This document shows, in pieces, positions 20,372-28,545 of a DNA stretch of 30,903 nucleotides. The position numbers were made by a program, and so were the translations under genes. The notes beneath the pieces were generated by a model. The model saw nothing but the letters and a program-made list of their open reading frames with translations, ran no database searches and was not told the origin of the DNA. The first letter of the stretch is position 1. Every line of letters begins with the position of its first letter. Source of the stretch: an uncultured Eubacteriales bacterium (GTDB taxonomy: Bacteria; Bacillota; Clostridia; Oscillospirales; Oscillospiraceae); contig URQY01000015.1 in NCBI GenBank assembly GCA_900550165.1, positions 1-30,903 of the forward strand, in the 5' to 3' direction.

Positions 20372-22531
20372 ATGGAGGACTTGCTGGCAGGGCTGAATCG
20401 CGCGCAGCGCGCGGCCGTTACGACAACGGAGGGCTATGTCCGCGTGATCGCGGGCGCGGGCTCGGGCAAGACGCGGGCGCTGTCGCACCGCTTTGCCTAT
20501 CTTGTCAACGAGCTCGGCATCCTGCCGGGGAACATCCTGTGCGTGACGTTCACGAACAAGTCGGCCAACGAGATGCGCCGGCGCATCCACGCGCTGACCG
20601 GCGACAACGACACGGGCTATATCAACACGTTCCACGGCTTCTGCGTCTCCGTTTTGCAGGAGGACAGCCACGCCGTGCAGTATCCGAAGAGCTTTCTGGT
20701 GCTGGATAACTCTGATATCGACGCGATGCTCGGCATCATTTATGAAGAGCGCGGCCTTACGCTGCGCGACATGACCTATTCCGCCGCGCGGGACATGATC
20801 GAGCTCCGCAAGCTCTTCAAGGAGCCGGACTATTACAGGGACATGATCACGATGTCGCTCGACACGCTGCGCGAAAAGTATGAGCGCGCGGATATGGCGG
20901 GAGACATCATCTTCTACGGCTATCTCTATCAGGAGAAAAAATGCTTTGGACTCGACTACAACGACCTCATCAAGTTCTCGCTCTACATTTTCGAGCAGCA
21001 TGAGGACATTCGGCTCAAGTGGCAGCAGCGGCTTGAATATATCATGATCGACGAGTTTCAGGATATCGACGCGCTGCAATACGAGCTGATGGAGGTGCTG
21101 TGCGCTTATCATGGTAACCTCTTCATCGTGGGTGACCCGGATCAGACGATCTACACTTGGCGCGGCGCAAACGTCAGATATCTGCTGGAATTCGACAAGG
21201 CGTTCCCCAACGTGCAGACCGTCATGATGATGGAAAATTACCGCTCCACGCCGGAAATTCTGTCGGCGGCGAACTCGCTCATCGCAAAGAACGCCTACCG
21301 CATCAAAAAGGACCTGATCCCGACCAGACCCTCCGGCGGAAAGGTCGTCTGCAACTTTGCCGAAACGCAGGAGGCGGAGGCGCAGTGGATGGTGGGCGAG
21401 ATGCGCTCGCTGCACGATAGTGGCGTGCCGCTGCGGGAGATGACCGTCCTCTATCGCGCGCACTATGTGACGCGCGCGGTGGAGGAAGCGCTGCTGCGCG
21501 AAAAGATTCCCTATACGATCTACTCCGGTGTGCAGTTTTTCGACCGCATGGAGATCAAGGACGCGCTCTCATACCTGCGCATGATCGCCTATCAGGATGA
21601 TCTGTCGTTCCGTCGCATCGCCAATGTGCCCAAGCGAAACCTCGGCAAGCGGCGCATGGCCTTTTTGCAGGCGACGGCGGAAAAAGAGGGGACAAGCCTC
21701 TATATAACGCTCAAAAATCATCTGGAAGACGGTGTGTTCAGCGGCACGAAGGCAAAGCAGTTCGTTGATCTGATCGAGCGCTTTTCGCACTCGTATCAGG
21801 GCCGCCCGATTTCCGAGGTGCTTGCGGACATTCTGGACAAAAGCGGCTATGAAAAGGCGCTGCGCACCGAGGGCAGTCAGGAGCGGCTGGACGATCTGGC
21901 TGAGCTCAAGCAGTCCATCTACGAATACGAGACGAGCTGCGGCGAGGAGAGCACAATGGAGCATTACCTTGCCCACATCGCGCTTTTCAGCAACGGCGAT
22001 GTTGCCGAGCAGGGCGACAAGGTAAAGCTGATGACCGTGCACGCGGCGAAGGGGCTCGAATTCCCGTATGTGTTCCTCTGCGGCATGAACGAGGGGATTT
22101 TTCCCTCGCGCAAGGTGCGCACGCGCCCCGGAATGGAGGAGGAGCGGCGGCTCGCCTTCGTCGCGCTGACGCGTGCGGAGAAGGGGCTTTACCTCTCCGA
22201 AGCCGACGGGCGGAACTTCGACGGCTCGCCGCGCTATCCCTCGCGCTTTCTGCTGGATATCGACCGCGAGCTTCTGTCGTTCACGCACGAGGTCGACGAG
22301 GGCCTTCTGCGCGCGGCGGCGGATGACGCCGCGCGGCGCGACAAATATCTGCGCGAGGACGACAGCGACGGCACGCTGCCCGTTGGACAGCGCGTGCGCC
22401 ACGCGGTGTTCGGCGAGGGCACGGTGCTGGACGTGGACCGTGATAAGGGCGCGCACGTCATCCTGTTTGACGGGATGTCCACGCCGCGCAGCATTTCGCT
22501 GCGCGCGAAGCTCGAGAAGATCGGGCCATAA
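20372..22531 (+). CDS. UvrD/PcrA-family superfamily 1 DNA helicase
   Basis: A 719-residue 3'-5' ATP-dependent helicase of the UvrD/PcrA/Rep group for DNA repair or replication-fork work. All SF1 motifs are visible: I (AGAGSGKT, residues 27-34), Ia (CVTFTNKSANEMRRR), II (IMIDEFQD), III (LFIVGDPDQTIYTWRGAN), IV (MMENYRS), V (VKLMTVHAAKGLEFPYVFL) and VI (EEERRLAFVALTRAE). The C-terminus has a Tudor-like module (GQRVRHAVFGEGTVLDVDRDKGAHVILFDG), as in PcrA. The ATG at 20372 follows GGGGGGGACA; an earlier in-frame ATG at 20321 would overlap the promoter. Whether it is PcrA itself or a paralogue cannot be told without the rest of the genome. Flanked by terminators, so monocistronic. Confidence 0.93.
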   Translation: MEDLLAGLNRAQRAAVTTTEGYVRVIAGAGSGKTRALSHRFAYLVNELGILPGNILCVTFTNKSANEMRRRIHALTGDNDTGYINTFHGFCVSVLQEDSHAVQYPKSFLVLDNSDIDAMLGIIYEERGLTLRDMTYSAARDMIELRKLFKEPDYYRDMITMSLDTLREKYERADMAGDIIFYGYLYQEKKCFGLDYNDLIKFSLYIFEQHEDIRLKWQQRLEYIMIDEFQDIDALQYELMEVLCAYHGNLFIVGDPDQTIYTWRGANVRYLLEFDKAFPNVQTVMMMENYRSTPEILSAANSLIAKNAYRIKKDLIPTRPSGGKVVCNFAETQEAEAQWMVGEMRSLHDSGVPLREMTVLYRAHYVTRAVEEALLREKIPYTIYSGVQFFDRMEIKDALSYLRMIAYQDDLSFRRIANVPKRNLGKRRMAFLQATAEKEGTSLYITLKNHLEDGVFSGTKAKQFVDLIERFSHSYQGRPISEVLADILDKSGYEKALRTEGSQERLDDLAELKQSIYEYETSCGEESTMEHYLAHIALFSNGDVAEQGDKVKLMTVHAAKGLEFPYVFLCGMNEGIFPSRKVRTRPGMEEERRLAFVALTRAEKGLYLSEADGRNFDGSPRYPSRFLLDIDRELLSFTHEVDEGLLRAAADDAARRDKYLREDDSDGTLPVGQRVRHAVFGEGTVLDVDRDKGAHVILFDGMSTPRSISLRAKLEKIGP

Positions 22532-22584
22532 AATCAGCCGGCGGAAGGCGCGAAGGGCGCCGGATGCTCAGAAAAGAGAGGTCA

Positions 22585-22623
22585 GCACACCGCAGGAAAT
22601 GCCCTGCGGTGTGCCGCTTTTTT
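22585..22623 (+). terminator. Terminator after the helicase gene
   Basis: GCACACCGCAGG (22585-22596) pairs with CCTGCGGTGTGC (22603-22614), then CGC and six T (22618-22623). Perfect 12-bp stem. Confidence 0.92.
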
Positions 22624-22708
22624 GCGCTTTTGGGGAGAGAGGGACGCCTTTTGTGCAAAAGCGACGCAATCGTGTTGAAAAGTCGTTAAAATACGTTTCT
22701 TTTGCCGT

Positions 22709-22737
22709 TTGCGCCCCTACCGGGCAAGTGCTATAGT
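22709..22737 (+). promoter_or_regulatory. Probable promoter of the SulP transporter gene
   Basis: TATAGT (22732-22737) with TTGCGC (22709-22714) at 17 bases. The -10 is good, the -35 weaker. The start would be about 25 bases before the ATG. Confidence 0.55.
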
Positions 22738-22768
22738 GTACGGGTATGTGTATTTTTGGGGGGGTTCT

Positions 22769-24412
22769 ATGTTTTCTGCCTTTTTTCGCAGCCTGAAGCA
22801 GGAGTTTGCAGGCTATAATTCGAAAAAGCTGCTGGCCGATATGATGGCGGGGCTGACGGTCTGCGCCGTCGCGCTGCCGCTGGCGCTGGCCTTCGGCGTT
22901 TCGTCGGGCGCGAGCGCGGCGTCGGGCCTGGTCACAGCCATCATCGCGGGCGTGGTCATCGCCATTCTCGGCGGCGCGTCGTACCAGATCTCGGGCCCGA
23001 CGGGTGCGATGAGCGCGGTGCTCGTCGGCATCGTCGCGGAATATGGCCTGCAGGGTGTGTTTTTCGCCTGCTTTGCTGCGGGCATCCTGCTGCTGCTTGC
23101 GGGCATTTTTAAGCTCGGGCGGCTCATCAGCTTCATCCCGATGCCGGTCATCATGGGCTTCACCTCGGGCATTGCCATCATCATCGCGATGGGGCAGATC
23201 GACAACTTCTTCGGCACGGTGTCGGAGGGCGGCTCGAATCTCGAAAAGCTTGCGTCCTACGGCCGCCTCGGGTTCCATCCCAATATGCAGGCAGTGCTCA
23301 TCGGCCTTCTTGTCGTGCTGGTGATGGTCTTCTGGCCGAAAAAGTGGGGCGCACGCGTGCCGGGCTCGCTCGTCGGCATCATCCTTGCGACGATCGCGGC
23401 AGCGGTGTTTGGGATGGATAGCCTTGCTGTTGTCGGTGATATTCCGAAAACGCTCCTGCTGGCCGACCGTCTGTCGCTCAGCGGCCTGAGCCTTACGATG
23501 CTTGAAGATCTTATCTCGCCCATCGTGACCATTGCGGCGCTCGGCATGATCGAGAGCCTGCTTTGCGGCGCGTCGGCCTCGCGCATGAAGGGCGAGGCGT
23601 TCAACGCTGACCAGGAGCTCATCGCGCAGGGCGTGGGCAACATCCTGCTGCCGCTCTTTGGCGGCGTGCCGGCGACGGCGGCCATCGCGCGCACGAGCGT
23701 TGCGGTCAAGTCCGGCCAGCAGACAAGGCTGACGAGCGTGTTCCACTCGGTGTTCCTACTCGCCTCCATGTTCCTGCTCGGCGGCGTGATGGCGCGCCTG
23801 CCGCTTTCGGCGCTTGCAGGGGTGCTGATGGTCACGGCATGGCGCATGAACGACTGGGAGGGCATCCGCTATATCTTCCGCCATAAGTTCAAGTCCGGCA
23901 TCAGCCAGTTCCTTGTCACGATGCTTGCGACGGTCGTTTTTGACCTGACGGTCGCCATTATCCTCGGCGTGGTGTACTCCGCCATTTTGTACATGGCAAA
24001 ATCCAGCCACATCCGCGTCAATTTCTCCGATATCGACACGAACAAGCTCCGCTCGGTGGACGGCAAGCCGCCGATCCTCGAGACCTCGGGCGTGGCGTAT
24101 ATCACGGGCCCGCTCTTTTTCGGCGCGGTGGACGAGTTCAACCACCGCATGGCGGAGATGCCGGCCTATGACCATGTGATCCTGTCCATGCGCGGGATGC
24201 CGAGCGTGGACGTTTCGGGCGCGCAGGCGATGCTGGAGCTGTGCGCGGCGCTCAAGGAGCAGGGAAAGAGCGTTGCCTGCTGCGGCATGGCCGAGGCCGT
24301 GCGCAGCTACTTTGACCGCGCGGGCATCACCGATGTGCTTGGCGAGACTTCCTATTTCTGGAGCGCAGACCAGGCGATCCTCGATCTGCTGGATACCGAG
24401 ATCGTGGAATAA
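22769..24412 (+). CDS. SulP family anion transporter with STAS domain
   Basis: A cytoplasmic-membrane anion transporter of the SLC26/SulP family, whose members carry sulfate, bicarbonate or dicarboxylates; the substrate is not set by sequence here. The 547-residue product has about 12-14 hydrophobic segments (residues 20-415) with the family's early motif LLADMMAGLTVCAVALPLALAFGV and ISGPTGAMSAVLVGIV. A STAS domain occupies about 440-545 (GVAYITGPLFFGAVDEFN; VDVSGAQAMLELCAALKEQGKSV). The ATG at 22769 follows a G-run (GGGGGGGTTCT). Length is normal. Standing alone between two terminators. Confidence 0.92.
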   Translation: MFSAFFRSLKQEFAGYNSKKLLADMMAGLTVCAVALPLALAFGVSSGASAASGLVTAIIAGVVIAILGGASYQISGPTGAMSAVLVGIVAEYGLQGVFFACFAAGILLLLAGIFKLGRLISFIPMPVIMGFTSGIAIIIAMGQIDNFFGTVSEGGSNLEKLASYGRLGFHPNMQAVLIGLLVVLVMVFWPKKWGARVPGSLVGIILATIAAAVFGMDSLAVVGDIPKTLLLADRLSLSGLSLTMLEDLISPIVTIAALGMIESLLCGASASRMKGEAFNADQELIAQGVGNILLPLFGGVPATAAIARTSVAVKSGQQTRLTSVFHSVFLLASMFLLGGVMARLPLSALAGVLMVTAWRMNDWEGIRYIFRHKFKSGISQFLVTMLATVVFDLTVAIILGVVYSAILYMAKSSHIRVNFSDIDTNKLRSVDGKPPILETSGVAYITGPLFFGAVDEFNHRMAEMPAYDHVILSMRGMPSVDVSGAQAMLELCAALKEQGKSVACCGMAEAVRSYFDRAGITDVLGETSYFWSADQAILDLLDTEIVE

Positions 24413-24421
24413 CGGACATGG

Positions 24422-24460
24422 AAAAATCGCTTCCTGCCATCTGGCAGGAAGCGATTTTTT
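24422..24460. terminator. Bidirectional terminator between sulP-type gene and DUF6506 gene
   Basis: An 18-bp perfect stem, AAAAATCGCTTCCTGCCA (24422-24439) with its complement (24442-24459) across a 2-base centre. A-run and T-run on the two sides serve the convergent genes. Confidence 0.93.
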
Positions 24461-24471
24461 GCAGCTTGAAT

Positions 24472-24756
24472 TTATTCACCGAATGCAGCGGCGTACACGC
24501 CGTCCTGCTCGGGCAGATGCGTGACAAAGCCGACGGGAAGATTGCCTCCGGTGGCCTCGATGATGGCCTTTGCGCCCGCTTCGCCGAATGCGCCGCAGAG
24601 CTCGATGCAGCCGACGCCTTCCGCTTGCAGCAATTTTGCGGCAGCAGCGGCTTCTTCAAGGCTGGTGACACCAATGATCTGCGCACTGCCGCCGTTGATT
24701 TTAGCGCGGTCGCAGTCCATATGAGAGGGGAGCATGATCAAAAATGCAAATTTCAT
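24472..24756 (-). CDS. DUF6506 family protein
   Basis: A 94-residue soluble protein with alternating beta and alpha segments: MKFAFLIMLPS at the start, AQIIGVTSLEEAAAAAKLL, and the distinctive GVGCIELCGAFGEAGAKAIIEATGGNLPVGFVTH. This IELCG-GFG-GA-IIEA pattern is what I recall for the DUF6506 family; function is unknown. AAAGGACATTCCC before the ATG serves as RBS. On the minus strand ahead of it, 78 bases away, ends the HD hydrolase gene, so co-transcription is likely. Confidence 0.8.
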   Translation of the reverse strand: MKFAFLIMLPSHMDCDRAKINGGSAQIIGVTSLEEAAAAAKLLQAEGVGCIELCGAFGEAGAKAIIEATGGNLPVGFVTHLPEQDGVYAAAFGE

Positions 24757-24834
24757 GGGAATGTCCTTTCTATTGCCATTTGCTGCCCGCTTGGGGGCGG
24801 TTTACCATACTGTCGTGTCGGCGGCAGGGGAAAA

Positions 24835-25410
24835 TCATTTCCGCCGGTCGCCCTCGCGTGCGATCTTATCGAGGGTTTCCTGCCGGATGGCCTGCCGCAG
24901 TTCGCTCAGATAGGGGGAAAAGGCGACGTTCTGCTCCCCGTAGGTGAGCTGGAGGTCGTATTCATGATCCTCCCAGGTTGAGATGTCGGACTCGTTATGC
25001 GAGATCACGGCCTCAAGCTTGTCGAGCGCCTTATAGATCTTGGCCTCCTGCGTTTTGAGCGCAGCCATCTCACTGTACAGCATTCGCATTTCCTCGCGGC
25101 AGGGAGAGGGGAGAGATGAGACCCACCGGTCAAGCAGCTGTTCCTCCATGGATTCGTCCTGCGCGGTCTTGTCAAAGGCGGGGATGTCGCCGGTGAAGCA
25201 TTCGCCAAGGTCATGGATGAGACACATACGAGCGACCTTGTCCATGTCGGCTTCGGGAAACGCATCGCGCAGGAAAAATGCCATCAGCGCGATGCGCCAG
25301 CTGTGTTCGGCGACGCTCTCATGCCGCCCGCCCGAGGTGTAGCAGTGGCGGGTGGTGTCCTTCAGTTTTTCCGCCGTGTGCAGCGCGGCGAGCAGTTCTG
25401 TCGGCGTCAT
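24835..25410 (-). CDS. HD-domain hydrolase, YfbR/HDDC2-like 5'-deoxynucleotidase family
   Basis: A 191-residue metal-dependent phosphohydrolase. The HD signature is present: HESVAEHSW with His36, then IHDLGECFTGDIP with His66-Asp67, and a late Asp130 in KALDKLEA, matching the H...HD...D metal site. The pattern SVAEHSW with GDIP is typical of YfbR/HDDC2 proteins, which remove phosphate from deoxynucleoside monophosphates. The ATG at 25410 is the only good start; the RBS (GAGGG) is modest. It has its own promoter and shares a unit with the DUF6506 gene. Confidence 0.88.
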   Translation of the reverse strand: MTPTELLAALHTAEKLKDTTRHCYTSGGRHESVAEHSWRIALMAFFLRDAFPEADMDKVARMCLIHDLGECFTGDIPAFDKTAQDESMEEQLLDRWVSSLPSPCREEMRMLYSEMAALKTQEAKIYKALDKLEAVISHNESDISTWEDHEYDLQLTYGEQNVAFSPYLSELRQAIRQETLDKIAREGDRRK

Positions 25411-25443
25411 AAAAGGCCCTCGCTTCTTCCAAAGTTCGAACCT

Positions 25444-25472
25444 ATTCTACCAACAAAACAAAACGCGCGCAA
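25444..25472 (-). promoter_or_regulatory. Probable promoter of the HD hydrolase unit
   Basis: On the minus strand TTGCGC (25472-25467), 17 bases, TAGAAT (25449-25444). It overlaps the terminator of the upstream redox operon, a compact arrangement. Both boxes are imperfect. Confidence 0.5.
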
Positions 25473-25494
25473 GAAGAATCTCCTGCGCGCGTTT
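25461..25494 (-). terminator. Terminator of the redox operon (minus strand)
   Basis: GCGCGCG and CGCGCGC arms (25485-25491 / 25464-25470) with A and T flanks. Read on the minus strand, it ends in TTTTGTTTTG. It follows the TlpA-like gene by 11 bases. Confidence 0.85.
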
Positions 25495-25504
25495 TTGAGA
25501 TATT

Positions 25505-26407
25505 TTAATTGCCGGAATCCGCGGCGAGGGCCTGATCGATCAGCTTCTGGAGCGTTGCCATGTTGTCCTCGTTGTCAATGCCGCCGAGCATCGCCTCACC
25601 GACAATGGCACCGCTGCGGTCGATGACATAGGTGGTCGGGAAGGCCATGATGTCGCCCGCAAAGTCGCCGGCTGCGCTGTCGGAGGGGAAGTAGATGTTC
25701 TGGTAGCTTGCACCCTTGGACTCAAGCAGGTTCTTGGCCGTGCTGATCGCATCGGCGTTGCCGTCGAGCGTATCGACGTTGATGCCGACGACCGCGCCGC
25801 CCTGCTTCTTGAGCGTTTCATTGAGGGCGTTCAGCTCACCAAGCTCCGCCACGCAGGGCTTGCAGCCGCTGAACCAGAAGTTCACGACCGTCACGGCGTT
25901 CTGGGAGAAAATGCTGTTGTCCACATCGTTGCCGTCAAGGTCCTTGCCGGTGAAGGCGGGGAAGGCCGGGACGGAATCGTTCATGCCGCCGTCTTCACCG
26001 TCGCCTGCGGGCTGGAGCGCGGCATACTGCTCCTGCAGGGGCTGGATCTGGTCTTCAAGGTCACGGATCTTCTCGGAGCCTTCGGTCAGCGTCTTGAGTT
26101 CGTCCTCGGTGAACTTGTCCTTCACGAGGTCGAGGGCGGCAAGCAGGTAAGAACCGTAGTTCGATTCATCGGGGATCTCGTCGCGCTTTTCGTTCATGGC
26201 GGCGAAGAGTTTCTGCCAGAGCTCAAGGTTCTCTTCCATGATGGCGTTTTCCTTGTCGGCGAGCTCCTGGATCTTAGCGTAGATCTCCTCGGCGGTCGCG
26301 CCCTGCGCATCGCCATCGCCCTTGCCGTCGCCCTTGCTGCCGCAGGCAGCGAGGGAGAGCGTCAGCGCAAAGGCGAGCAGCAGCGTAATAATCTTCTTGA
26401 AATTCAT
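25505..26407 (-). CDS. TlpA-like thioredoxin-fold lipoprotein
   Basis: An extracytoplasmic thiol-disulfide protein tethered to the membrane. The 300-residue product has a lipobox LAAC (Cys22), a charged helical stretch at about 35-135 rich in Glu and Gln (coiled-coil-like), and a redoxin domain at about 145-295. The active site is WFSGCKPC with Cys182 and Cys185, followed by VVGINVDTLDG and the cis-Pro segment MAFPTTYVID. TlpA/ResA-type proteins reduce disulfides or help cytochrome and cofactor assembly. It begins 3 bases after the iron-sulfur membrane protein, so electrons may come from there. The N-terminal helical domain is an unusual addition. Confidence 0.88.
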   Translation of the reverse strand: MNFKKIITLLLAFALTLSLAACGSKGDGKGDGDAQGATAEEIYAKIQELADKENAIMEENLELWQKLFAAMNEKRDEIPDESNYGSYLLAALDLVKDKFTEDELKTLTEGSEKIRDLEDQIQPLQEQYAALQPAGDGEDGGMNDSVPAFPAFTGKDLDGNDVDNSIFSQNAVTVVNFWFSGCKPCVAELGELNALNETLKKQGGAVVGINVDTLDGNADAISTAKNLLESKGASYQNIYFPSDSAAGDFAGDIMAFPTTYVIDRSGAIVGEAMLGGIDNEDNMATLQKLIDQALAADSGN

Positions 26408-26410
26408 GGT

Positions 26411-27340
26411 TTATTCTCCTTTGTTTTCTTCAATGATCGGTTTTTGAGACAATTTGGAACTTGCTCCGCTGCCACCGAAGGCGTAGCGGAAGCGGACGGC
26501 CTCCGTCGGGCAGGCGGTCACGCATTTGCCGCAGCGGATACATTCGCTGTGGTTCGGCGTTTTGGTCACATCCACGTCCATGGGGCAGGTCCTTGCGCAC
26601 TTGCCGCAGGAGACGCATTTGTTCTCGTCAACGTGCATCGACAGCAGCGACACGCGGTTGAAGAGCGCGTAGAAGGCACCGAGCGGGCAGAGCCACTTGC
26701 AGAACGGGCGGTAGAAGACGACGCTCAGCACGACGACCGTGATGAGCACGCAGAGCTTCCACGAGAAAAGCTTGCCGAGCGCGGCGCGGATGCTGCTGTT
26801 GACAAGGGAGAGCGGGATGGCGCCTTCCAGAACGCCCTGCGGGCAGAGATATTTGCAGAAGAACGGGTCGCCCATGCCAGCTTCGTTCACCACGAGCACC
26901 GGAAGCAGGAAGACCATCACCACCAAGATGACGTATTTGAGGTAGGTCAGCGGCTTTAAGCGCTTGGTGGAGAACTTTTTGGTCGGGATCTTGTGCAGCA
27001 GCTCCTGAAACCAGCCGAACGGGCAGAGGAAGCCGCAGATGAAGCGGCCCAGCAGCACGCCAAGCAGGATGAGGATGCCGGTGATGTAATAGGAGAAGCT
27101 GAATTTAGACGAGCCGACGACGGCTTGGAACGAGCCGATGGGACACGCGCCTGCCGCACCGGGGCAGGAGTAGCAGTTCAGCCCCGGCACGCAGACGGTC
27201 TTGCCCGCGCCGCGGTAGAGCTCACCTTTGAAAAAGTTCGGCAGGTGGAGGTTGGTCAAAAGTGCCGCACAGGTCTGCACCAGACCGCGCCAGCGGGCGA
27301 GCAGAAAAGAAAATGGTTTTTTCTTATCCAATGCCCACAC
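26411..27340 (-). CDS. NapH-like 4Fe-4S membrane protein (polyferredoxin-like)
   Basis: A 309-residue membrane protein with about five hydrophobic segments and many Cys motifs: CYSCPGAAGACP (about 56-67), FICGFLCPFGWFQE, CKYLCPQG, CKWLCPLG, and two C-terminal ferredoxin motifs CVSCGKCARTCP and CIRCGKCVTACP for two 4Fe-4S clusters. This is the NapH/RdxA-like family that moves electrons across or along the membrane. The start is GTG at 27340, overlapping the end of the small CXXC gene by 17 bases; GGAG lies four bases before it. No quinone or reductase partner is in the window. It probably feeds the TlpA-like lipoprotein. Confidence 0.88.
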   Translation of the reverse strand: MWALDKKKPFSFLLARWRGLVQTCAALLTNLHLPNFFKGELYRGAGKTVCVPGLNCYSCPGAAGACPIGSFQAVVGSSKFSFSYYITGILILLGVLLGRFICGFLCPFGWFQELLHKIPTKKFSTKRLKPLTYLKYVILVVMVFLLPVLVVNEAGMGDPFFCKYLCPQGVLEGAIPLSLVNSSIRAALGKLFSWKLCVLITVVVLSVVFYRPFCKWLCPLGAFYALFNRVSLLSMHVDENKCVSCGKCARTCPMDVDVTKTPNHSECIRCGKCVTACPTEAVRFRYAFGGSGASSKLSQKPIIEENKGE

Positions 27341-27476
27341 ACTCCAGACATAGTTTGATCGCCTTGTTCAGCACCGTGTCCGCCTCGCCGCGCATCACAC
27401 CGCAGACGAGAAATGCGAGGCCAAGCAGCAGAAAAAGAATCTGCACCCCGGCCTTTTTACTCAGTTGCTTACGCAA
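27324..27476 (-). CDS. Small membrane protein with C-terminal CXXC motif (CD1871A-like family)
   Basis: A 50-residue protein with one membrane helix and a C-terminal LCLEC motif: GVQILFLLLGLAFLVCGVMRGEADTVLNKAIKLCLECVGIG. The RGEA..V.NKAI..CLECIGIG ending is the mark of the clostridial CXXC family I know as CD1871A-like. The start is TTG at 27476 with AAAGGGTGA upstream. An ATG at 27533 in the same frame would add 19 residues without a clear RBS. It overlaps the polyferredoxin gene by 17 bases, so the two are coupled. The CXXC pair may hand electrons to or from the iron-sulfur protein. This is inference. Confidence 0.8.
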   Translation of the reverse strand: MRKQLSKKAGVQILFLLLGLAFLVCGVMRGEADTVLNKAIKLCLECVGIG

Positions 27477-27557
27477 AAAATCACCCTTTCTGTTTGCACT
27501 GTGGCATAGCCTACACGAGGGAAGTGAATGCATTATGAACGTGATGCTAAGAAAATC

Positions 27558-28436
27558 TTAAGATTCTTCCGAGAGGAATTCCACAAGGTGAGGTTCCAAA
27601 AAATCGAGGAACGTCCGCGCGGCGGGGGAGAGGTCGGGCAGCGCCGCCACGCCGATCTCCACGAGCTGCGGCGGGTCGAGCGGCAGAATGCGCACGCCGC
27701 CCGCAAAGGCGCGGCCTTTGAGCGCGTTGTTCATGGCGAGGCCGAGACCGGCCTCCACCATCGAATAGGTCGCAAGGGAGTCCATCGTGGAGAATTTCAG
27801 ATTTGGTGTGACGCCGCAGCGCGCGAAAACGCGCGCATTGTCGATATCCTTGTCGGGATAGGTCTCGATATACGGCTCAGCAGCAAACGCCGAGACCGGC
27901 AGTGCGGGGAGCCATGCCATCGGATGCGAGGCGGGAACCCAGGCGGTCAATGCATCGTCACCGATACGCAGCCAGTTGTGTCCGCCCTCGCGCGCGGAGA
28001 TGAAGCACAGGTCGAGCCGGTGCGCGTTGAGCTGGTCGAGCAGCTCTGTGCTGTATCCGCCGCGCAGCTGCACCTGAATGCCGCCGTAGCGTGCGTGGAA
28101 ATCCGACGTGATGCGCGCAAGCGGGGAATAAAACGCGCTGTAGGCCGTGCCGACTGTGACGGTGCCGATGTCCAGCCCGCGCAGCTGCGCCGAGAGCTGG
28201 GAGCAGGCTTCGCCCGCGTGCAGCAGTTCGCGGATGGCGGGCAGCAGCCGTTCGCACTCCTTCGTCGGGCGCACGCCACCGTGCTCGCGCAGCAGGAGCG
28301 GAACGCCCGTCTCCTCCTCGAGCGCCGCGACCATGCGGCTCACGCCGGAGGGCGTGTATTGCAGGGCCTCCGCCGCGGCAGACAGGCTCCCGGTTTCAAT
28401 GGCGCAGACGAGCGCGCGGCAGCGGTCGAGTTCCAT
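27558..28436 (-). CDS. LysR-family transcriptional regulator
   Basis: A 292-residue regulator. The N-terminal winged helix is clear (residues 1-60: LDRCRALVCAIETGSLSAAAEALQYTPSGVSRMVAALEEETGVPLLLRE), followed by the periplasmic-binding-like effector domain (about 90-290). The ATG at 28436 follows AAGGAGAACGCT. A longer upstream start would include the promoter region and lacks an RBS. It is divergent from a MATE exporter with overlapping promoters and a 15-bp dyad, the usual layout for an LTTR controlling its neighbour. The effector is unknown; it may be a drug or metabolite that the exporter removes. Confidence 0.93.
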   Translation of the reverse strand: MELDRCRALVCAIETGSLSAAAEALQYTPSGVSRMVAALEEETGVPLLLREHGGVRPTKECERLLPAIRELLHAGEACSQLSAQLRGLDIGTVTVGTAYSAFYSPLARITSDFHARYGGIQVQLRGGYSTELLDQLNAHRLDLCFISAREGGHNWLRIGDDALTAWVPASHPMAWLPALPVSAFAAEPYIETYPDKDIDNARVFARCGVTPNLKFSTMDSLATYSMVEAGLGLAMNNALKGRAFAGGVRILPLDPPQLVEIGVAALPDLSPAARTFLDFLEPHLVEFLSEES

Positions 28437-28458
28437 AGCGTTCTCCTTTGCAAAATCG

Positions 28459-28473
28459 TCAAAGATAGTTTGA
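28459..28473. promoter_or_regulatory. LysR-type binding box (dyad) upstream of MATE
   Basis: TCAAA (28459-28463) and TTTGA (28469-28473) form a 15-bp dyad with a 5-base centre, beginning with T and ending with A as LTTR boxes do. It lies between the LysR start and the MATE -35. The exact box cannot be confirmed by eye. Confidence 0.5.
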
Positions 28474-28484
28474 TAAATGATCGG

Positions 28485-28514
28485 TTTACGCAAAGTATAG
28501 CGCGGTGGTATGCT
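28485..28514 (+). promoter_or_regulatory. Probable promoter of the MATE exporter
   Basis: TTTACG (28485-28490), 18 bases, TATGCT (28509-28514). Weak boxes, as expected for an activator-dependent promoter. It overlaps the strong LysR promoter on the opposite strand. Confidence 0.5.
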
Positions 28515-28522
28515 GTTGTCAA
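28494..28522 (-). promoter_or_regulatory. Promoter of the LysR gene
   Basis: On the minus strand TTGACA (28522-28517), 17 bases, TATACT (28499-28494). Near-consensus. Confidence 0.82.
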
Positions 28523-28545
28523 ATCCTGAAGGACGGGGGAAGACG

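Noticed and set aside
22568..23746. Minus-strand open frame opposite the SulP gene
   Set aside because: Shadow with Arg/Asp/His-rich composition, overlapping a terminator and a promoter.
27528..28529. Plus-strand open frame opposite the LysR gene
   Set aside because: Shadow; the LysR helix-turn-helix and RBS are clear on the minus strand.
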